From: Ampullaceana balthica
Lineage: Eukaryota; Mollusca; Gastropoda; Lymnaeidae
Length of the DNA: 64,000 nt
Assembly (NCBI GenBank): GCA_944989445.1
Contig: CALYLW010000345.1
Location: forward strand, 858,689 to 922,688
Direction: 5' to 3'
The position numbers were made by a program, and so were the translations under genes. Shown here piece after piece: positions 57,256 to 64,000 of the stretch (the first letter of the stretch is position 1; each line of letters starts with the position of its first letter). The notes under the pieces are model-generated. The model was not told the origin of the DNA, ran no database searches, and was given only the letters and a program-made list of their open reading frames with translations.

Positions 57256-60200
57256 ACACCCTTTCAAGAGATAGTCTCCGATGTTTGTCTGTGACATTTC
57301 CAGAGTCTTTAGAAATCATAGGGTGAAGAATGTAGATTTTTTGGGTAATATTTCAGTTGTCCTATTAATATTAGAGGATTAAGAATGTAGATTTTTTTTG
57401 TTCATAGGTCACCGTGACCTACCTTACACCACAATCATTAGGTCACTTTCTTTGGTGCCAGTGTGCAATGCAGAAAATGTTTTAGTTTTAAATTTTAGTT
57501 ACAGAATCTGTAAATTAATCATCAACTGTAAAACTTGATTATAGCTGTAACAAATTATCAGTGCGTAACATTTCACTTACATATCATTGATCAAAACAAT
57601 TCTGTTTGATTATTATTTTTGTGGGCCTCTCTTCTCATTCCTAGTTTTGGAATTTTTGGAATCGGGTCAACAGTTCTGCCAGGAATCTGAACAGTCAAAC
57701 GTATTGGTTTTGACTTGGATTAATTCCCTCCAATTTATCCAGATGGGTTGTGTTATATTTTAAACAATTTTGTTTCTAATATCTTTTCTTTTAATTGCAG
57801 TATACATCTCAACTAATTTATTGCAAATTTTTATGCATTTTAAAAAAATAATGTATGCGTGTTGTCAACTTAATCAAAAGTGCTTTTACTTAATACTAAC
57901 GTTGTGATGAAGGGCTTGTCCTTTCAATATGTTTTATTAAATTGCTAACATGTTGATATTTTATCTCCAAATTATTCGCCTTGGGTCTCTGGTACAAGGA
58001 AGATACATGTGGAATGCTAAAACTTGTTGAGTCAAATTGAAATATGTGTTTCTTTCCAGTATGCCACAAATAGATTTTATTTTAAAGAGTAAAAAAAAAT
58101 AATAATGTATTATTTTAAAGTAAGCATGTTTTTTAACTTAAATTGGATAAAAAATAATAACTTTTCATTTTATTTTGTATTTCCATAGATTTTTTTTTAT
58201 AAATATAAAACTGGCAGATAAACTCAGAAATCTTTCACAGAAAATGTAAAAATTAAATCTTATCTTTCGATAAATTTAAAATCTTTATGCAGTATATTTT
58301 AACAGAAATCAATTAAGTTTTTATCTCAATTTTCCAATGGTTTTCAGAACAATACTTTGATTTTTGTACCTTACAAATAAAAAAAAATTTTTTAAACTTC
58401 ATATCCTTTTGTTTAATATGGCTTAAAAATATGTCGACAATCAACAATTTGAAATTACATACACTGAAATCATGTTCGCTTATTTTTGTAAAGGTTTACA
58501 TTGATTTTACATTGTAAATAACAAAGAGCCACAAGTAGAGATTACTTTTACATTGGGTTGGAAAGGTTATCTACCCCTTGGTGTTTCATCAATTTTTAAC
58601 ACACCGCTTGTTTGTATTGTGATACTTCCTTTTTTGTGGGCTCTTTTTTTTACAACCTGATTACTCGTCACTTACAGGTTAATTGTCATTTAACAGAGTA
58701 ACTGAAGGTAAACATTGCTAACTTTTAACTCTATAAACATGAGATTTTTTAAGATATTATAATATTTTTCTTTTTATGCCTCTCCGTCCAAACAGTTGTG
58801 GCTTAATGAAAGAAAACATTGATGTGGTATACAGAAATATGTTGAAATATTCTATAAGGTGCAGATAGTGCTTATTTTAATAACAAACAAAAAAATATTT
58901 TGGTGATTGAATTAACATCTGATATTGTGAAATTATTTTATCAAGATTTCTATGTATTGTGATATTTGAATACTCACTAAGATATGTTTATGCCTTGAGG
59001 AGGTAAAATTATTTCATTGGATACCTGCATAAAAACTTTAAACAAATATATGAAACAAATAATATTGTCTACTTCAAGAGTGTTGTGGATGTCAAAATAA
59101 CTGAAACACATATCAGCCAAAAAAATATCCTGCAATCAGGTTTTAAATTCTGAGGGTTATTTTTTTCTTTTCTACTAAACCTCATCAAATTCTTACCTTA
59201 TATAAATTGTTGTATTTAACATATCATAATATTATATTCAACAAAAGTTGTTGTTTTTTTTTAAACAAATGATGTTTTAAAAAGTTAAATGTCTGCTTTT
59301 TATTTTTTTATTTTCTAAAAACTAGTACAGTTGTGAGCAATGCTACTCTGATATGTCAGTCATTGGTCAAAGTAACAATTTTTCATTTTGACCAAAGGTT
59401 TATTTAGAATCATTTTTTGTTGCATGTTCTGTAGCTGCTAGAAAAAGGTTGAGCTTCAGACTTATAGTCCATGTATGATCTGAATATAAATATTTATACA
59501 TTTTAACTTTTTATTTTTATCCATTGACAAGTTCAAAATGTTTTTTTATTATTTGGATTTGACAAAATATTGTATTCTTAGATATTTTAAATGGATCAAA
59601 TATGATCACATGTACAACTTTACATGGTAACAATAAGTTATAAGCTGATTGCATTGTACATTCGCCTCATACCATTTACTAGATATCTGAGTGTTTGTTC
59701 TTCTCCATCCGTCCCACCCTATATCTGATCCCACCCTAGATTTAGATCCCACGTTACATATAGATCCATCCATCACCAAGGTACTTCCCAACAGTTATAT
59801 CCCACCAAGAAACTAGAATCCACCTAACTTAAAACTCACAGTTTTTGTGTGGACAATATTTTACTTGTTTGTGAATTCGGGTATTTTTAATTTCTGCCAC
59901 ATTTATACTCATGAAGTTTTAATGGCTGCCACTTACCAGAGAGCAAGATATTTTTTCCAACTGTTCTAAAGCCTTTACTATGTAAATGTAAATATTTCTG
60001 AAGCTGATGACAGATGTCCCAACCATATTGTCATCTCCATTATTTTTAATAAGGATATGTTAAAAATCCGATACTTAATGATAACCATCACCTCATTTTT
60101 ACACAGAAGTTGTTATTGATGTTTCGACAACATAACTTTTAACCTTCTTGCGTGTGATTGGTCAGATTTGACCTCAAAAAAAAACTTCAGCATTTAGTGT

Positions 60201-60317
60201 CATAATCTGTTTGTGGCACCACATGTGGGGATGTTCAGTTGCACATGTTGTGTGTACTACAGCTCCACACATGTTAGTATGTTGGCGTACAGCTCATACG
60301 TGGTGGGTGGTGTACAG
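57256..60317 (+). other. DZIP1: Probable DZIP1 3'UTR and downstream DNA
   Basis: AT-rich, no coding exons. A candidate poly(A) signal AATAAA lies at 58376-58381, about 1.1 kb after the stop codon. No other features recognised. Confidence 0.5.
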
Positions 60318-60505
60318 CAGTGCTTCTCAAAGTGGTGGTCCGCGGACCGGTGCCGGTCCGTGGGCCATCCGCTGCCGGTCCGCAGATGTTCTCAAAAAAA
60401 AAGGACAGAAAAAATTGTCAGTGCAGGGAAAATAGTGCACCGGTCCCTGGTGCAATGGAAAAAATTCCTGCCGGTCCGCCATACTAAAAAGTTTGAGAAG
60501 CACTG
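60318..60505. mobile_element. hAT MITE with perfect 8-bp target duplication
   Basis: 188 bp with ends CAGTGCTTCTCAAA and TTTGAGAAGCACTG, flanked on both sides by gtgtacag (60310-60317 and 60506-60513). GC-rich interior with ccggtccgc repeats. Confidence 0.9.
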
Positions 60506-60513
60506 GTGTACAG

Positions 60514-62637
60514 GATCTAGATAAATTGAGAAAAAAATAACATCTTTTTTTTCTGTGTGTCTGGGTGACTGTGATATTGAAGCATATCAAAAGATAAATT
60601 GGATATGGAAATATTTTAAAATTAGAACATAGCAATTGATGAAATTTAATGCTGCCACCTCTGTGACTTTAAAAAATGGTTCTTGCATGCATTCTTCTAG
60701 TTTATTTGTTTTTTAATCACCAAGGTGCAAATTGGTTTTTGTAATGTGATTATTACTGTTTGAAAGAATTAATGATCTGTTGGTTTAAAAATGTACATAA
60801 AATTTATCCGCCAAAATATAAACTTGCACTGATTGTGTAGTTCTAGTACAGATAGTCATCTTGTTATAAATTATATATATAATAAGTATATATTTTGTAT
60901 TGTAATATATATATCCATAGGTATATTTGTTTTCACTTGCTGTTATCTTCCATTGGAGGAATGAGTTGCCAATGAGCAAGCTATAACTCTCAGCATAATT
61001 TTACAATGTTTTTTTTACTTCCATTTAAGTTTTAAGTTTTTTCAAATAACAGTTTGTTGTCATGAGCATAATTAACTCAATTTTATCTATTTAAAAGCAT
61101 AATACATGTATTTTTATAAAGAAATGATTCTGTAGCTAAAATATATTTTTTTGTAATCTTTTGAGGAGGAAGGATTTATAGTGTACCTGATGCACTACAC
61201 CATCATTTGGTTTGTGCGTTCTCTGAATGTGCATCACATTAATTTTAGAGTTTAAAATCTAACACTATATTTTGATAACTGACTTATAAAGCTTGAATTT
61301 GTAGTAAATATGTTGTTCTAATTTACCATTGCTCTAACCACCTTTGTTTTATTTACTTCATCAAATGCTTACACTCAAATGTCATAATACAAGATCTGAG
61401 ATATAATTTTTTTACTTGATTTCAAGGGGCATAATTATTTTTGTTGAAAGACTTGATGCTAAAACTTACAAAATGTGATGTCAACCACCTAATCTCTTTT
61501 ATTTCATCTGTTGGTGAACAGCATATTTTAACATTAATCCAAATCTTGTATCAAAATGAAATTTTTATTCACAGTTGGTTATGATTTTACAATCAATTCA
61601 TTTCTTTATGAAACATAAAATGATAAAGAAGTTGATCTTTATGGCTCAGAAAATCCTTAGAATTGTACATGCGGTATACCTTACATATTGCAATTTATTT
61701 ACAAAACATTTTGGAAGTGTTCTAAATAGTTTTAAGAAGCTTGTGTATAAATGTAATAAATAATCACGTGGGCTAATTTTTACTTTTTAGCTAAGGGATT
61801 AAAAAATATTTTAACCAATAAACGATTCCCTAACTTTAAATTTGTAAAAACTTTGAATCCTTTTCATCCCATTAACAAGCCATTACCTCTGCCGCAGTGG
61901 TTGCTTGTAATTGGCTTGTTAATGTGGTGTGACTTTGAATCCCACTCAGTTCTTTGGGTTAGTCAACACTTGTATAATTATTCAACACAGTATCACACTG
62001 TTTGTATTCACTGGACATTGTGTGTGATTTGTTGCCCTGTGGTGTACAGAGCATTTTCTCAGACCCCCTGTTGATTAGTGTGATGGCAACCCTGGTTAGA
62101 TTATCTAATTACTAAATGATGGGATGTGGAAACATAGAATCAACTACAGTTAACCACCAACTGAATTTCAAACCATAACCCAAAAAATAAAAAACTTGAG
62201 GTTTTCATTTGATTAGATTTGTAGGAAAGGCTTCACTTAAGTTTGTTGATGTTTATTTTACCAGTTTTAAGAGACCCTAATTAGTTTAATAAACTTCGTC
62301 ACAGAAGAGTCTCAAAACTTTTGCATGCAAGCTAAAACACATTCCCTTTTCCCAGTGCCTTGGACTTTGAAGGTTCATGTTTAAAAAATCATAATTATCT
62401 TCTAATAACTTACACATTTTCATTGTGATGAACTATAATCCTGCCGTTCTCTGTACTCAACATCTTAAACAAATAAAAGTTGATCAATTTTGTAAGACTT
62501 GCTGACATTTTTTATTTCAGAGTTGATTGCATTGACATTTATGTCACTGTGTCTACATGCTAAACTGTTGGGGTCAATGCTAAAAATGTATATGAAAGAA
62601 TATAAGCTATATTTTATATTTTGTTATGATGTTTCAC
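60514..62637. other. Intergenic, nothing recognised
   Basis: AT-rich sequence without exons or element termini. AATAAA near 62470 could serve a long DZIP1 3'UTR or be incidental. Confidence 0.5.
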
Positions 62638-63205
62638 CTGATCCTGAACTAGGATCTCCGAAACCCGAGCACCTTGATGACCAGAGGGTCACCAGTTCCT
62701 GAGAGAGAACCTCTGAACTCTAACCACCTTGATGACCAGAGGGTCACACGTTTCTGAGCTAGAATCCCTGAACTTTAATCCCATTGATGACCAGAGGGTC
62801 ACAAGTTCCTGAGCTAGAACCCCTGAACTTTAATCACCTTGATGACCAGAGTGTCACCAGTTCCTGAGCTAGAACCCCTGAACTTTAATCACCTTGATGA
62901 CCAGAGGGTCACCAGTACCTGAGCTAGAACCCCTGAACTTTAATCACATTGATGACCAGAGGCTCACACGTTTCTGAGCTAGAACCCCTGAACTTTAATC
63001 ACCTTGATGACCAGAGGGTCACACGTTCCTGAGCTAGAACCCCCGAACTTTAATCACCTTGATGACCAGAGTGTCACCAGTACCTGGGCTAGAACACCTG
63101 AAATTTAATCACCTTGGTGACCAGAGTGTCACCAGTACCCGAGCTAGAACCCCTGAACCCTAAGCACCTGGATGACCAGAGGGTCGCAGGTTTTTGAGCT
63201 AGAGC
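62638..63205. repeat. 55-56 bp minisatellite, about ten copies
   Basis: Unit: caccttgatgaccagagggt, caccagttcctgagctagaa, cccctgaactttaat. Copies diverge by several substitutions each, more than in the intronic arrays, so it is probably older or less homogenised. Confidence 0.9.
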
Positions 63206-64000
63206 CCCGCTGTCACACTAATTTTGATCCTACATTTCAATAATATGCTTCCTGTATCAAGTGAAAATGTCGGTGACCTAAACACCGCCCATTTCAGCAC
63301 TGTGGCATCTACTTAACAATTGCACGCCTTGACTTTTGTCATTACCGTTAATTTTGTACCTACCTCCCCCCCCCCTGTTCTTACTGGACTGACTCAGCAG
63401 CGGTCAGGTGTATTGATTGCCGCCTGGCTCCCACAGCAAATTGTGACTGGCTCAGCTCTTGTTGACTTTGCTGTAATGTTGTAATGTCTGCATTGTGATG
63501 AGGTTAGTGGTTTTGGTGGGGGGGGGGCTTAATGGGTTCACATCGGTGTCGAAATGCGGCCAAAAACAAAACAAATGTTAGTTGAATAGTGGTCAATATT
63601 GGTCAATGCTTTTATGTGCTTGCGTGGGAGAGAGCGCGTACTTTGAATTTGTTTTTTTGACGATGGTCATCGAAGATTTTCAATTGGAAAAGGAAACAAG
63701 TTTTTACAATCTATTTAGGAAAAATAAAAACAAATAGAAGGTAAGATTGTACAAATATTTAACGCATTAAGTTTAAGTTATTTTTATATTAAATTAATGT
63801 TTTTAACAATATTTTTTTTCTTCTGGTTTTTTAAACTTGCAAACCTGTCAATCATGTAATCAAGCATTTTCTTCATCTTATCACTTCCTATTGTAGCAGA
63901 ACCAACAAAGCTGAACGCCTGAACTGTTGATCTGATCTGGAGCTCAGTTTAAAAGAGAACAGTACACTCCAGCATCTCTCTACTTCTTTCTTCTCACAGA
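63206..64000. other. Right edge, no gene assigned
   Basis: Mixed sequence with G-runs and C-runs. The last bases (tctacttctttcttctcacag|a) form a strong splice-acceptor motif at 63999, which could be the edge of a gene continuing beyond the window. This cannot be tested here. Confidence 0.3.

Noticed and set aside
60211..60635. Frames of about 100 residues on both strands
   Set aside because: They overlap a hAT MITE with GC-rich repeats; no gene context.

Overview
This is a eukaryotic, animal nuclear DNA window: AT-rich, with intron-split genes carrying canonical GT/AG junctions and many transposon and minisatellite insertions. No prokaryotic organisation is seen. The protein matches, tRNA-derived SINE heads and repeat style suggest a lophotrochozoan, most likely a mollusc; that placement is inference.

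Three protein-coding genes could be assembled exon by exon. (1) 3504-7270, + strand: a cyclin B3 type mitotic cyclin with nine phase-consistent exons, destruction box, two cyclin folds and stop; the start-codon exon was not found. (2) 14700-24931, - strand: DNAJC3 (p58IPK), an ER-lumenal TPR and J-domain co-chaperone, complete at 494 residues in 11 exons. Its signal-peptide exon lies 5.4 kb from the rest across a transposon-packed intron. (3) 29847-57255, + strand: DZIP1 (DAZ-interacting zinc finger protein, the ciliary and Hedgehog-pathway factor), 23 coding exons, about 915 residues if one apparent single-base frame break in exon 19 is disregarded. A possible exon or two of an unidentified minus-strand gene lies at the left edge (88-325, perhaps 1553-1656).

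Layout: cyclin B3 and DNAJC3 converge on a 7.4 kb interval (7271-14699) holding a piggyBac-like MITE and a probable spliced 3'UTR. DNAJC3 and DZIP1 diverge from a compact head-to-head promoter near 24.93-25.3 kb. That promoter contains an exact ER-stress response element (CCAAT-N9-CCACG) on the DNAJC3 strand and an AAGATGGCGG motif on the DZIP1 side. From 57.3 to 64 kb there is no recognisable gene, only probable 3'UTR, a hAT MITE and a 55-bp tandem array.

Mobile DNA: three Harbinger-like MITEs with 3-bp target duplications, several hAT MITEs with 8-bp duplications, two pogo/Tigger-like elements, a piggyBac-like MITE, a 5'-truncated LINE with a 12-bp target duplication, a second LINE remnant, a tRNA-derived SINE family and a nested palindromic complex in DNAJC3 intron 1.

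The most unusual signal is in DZIP1. Several tandem-repeat arrays start or end exactly at splice sites, and each repeat unit carries a copy of the authentic donor or acceptor (exons 4, 9, 12, 18, 19 and probably 10 and 14). The two neighbouring genes show nothing like it.
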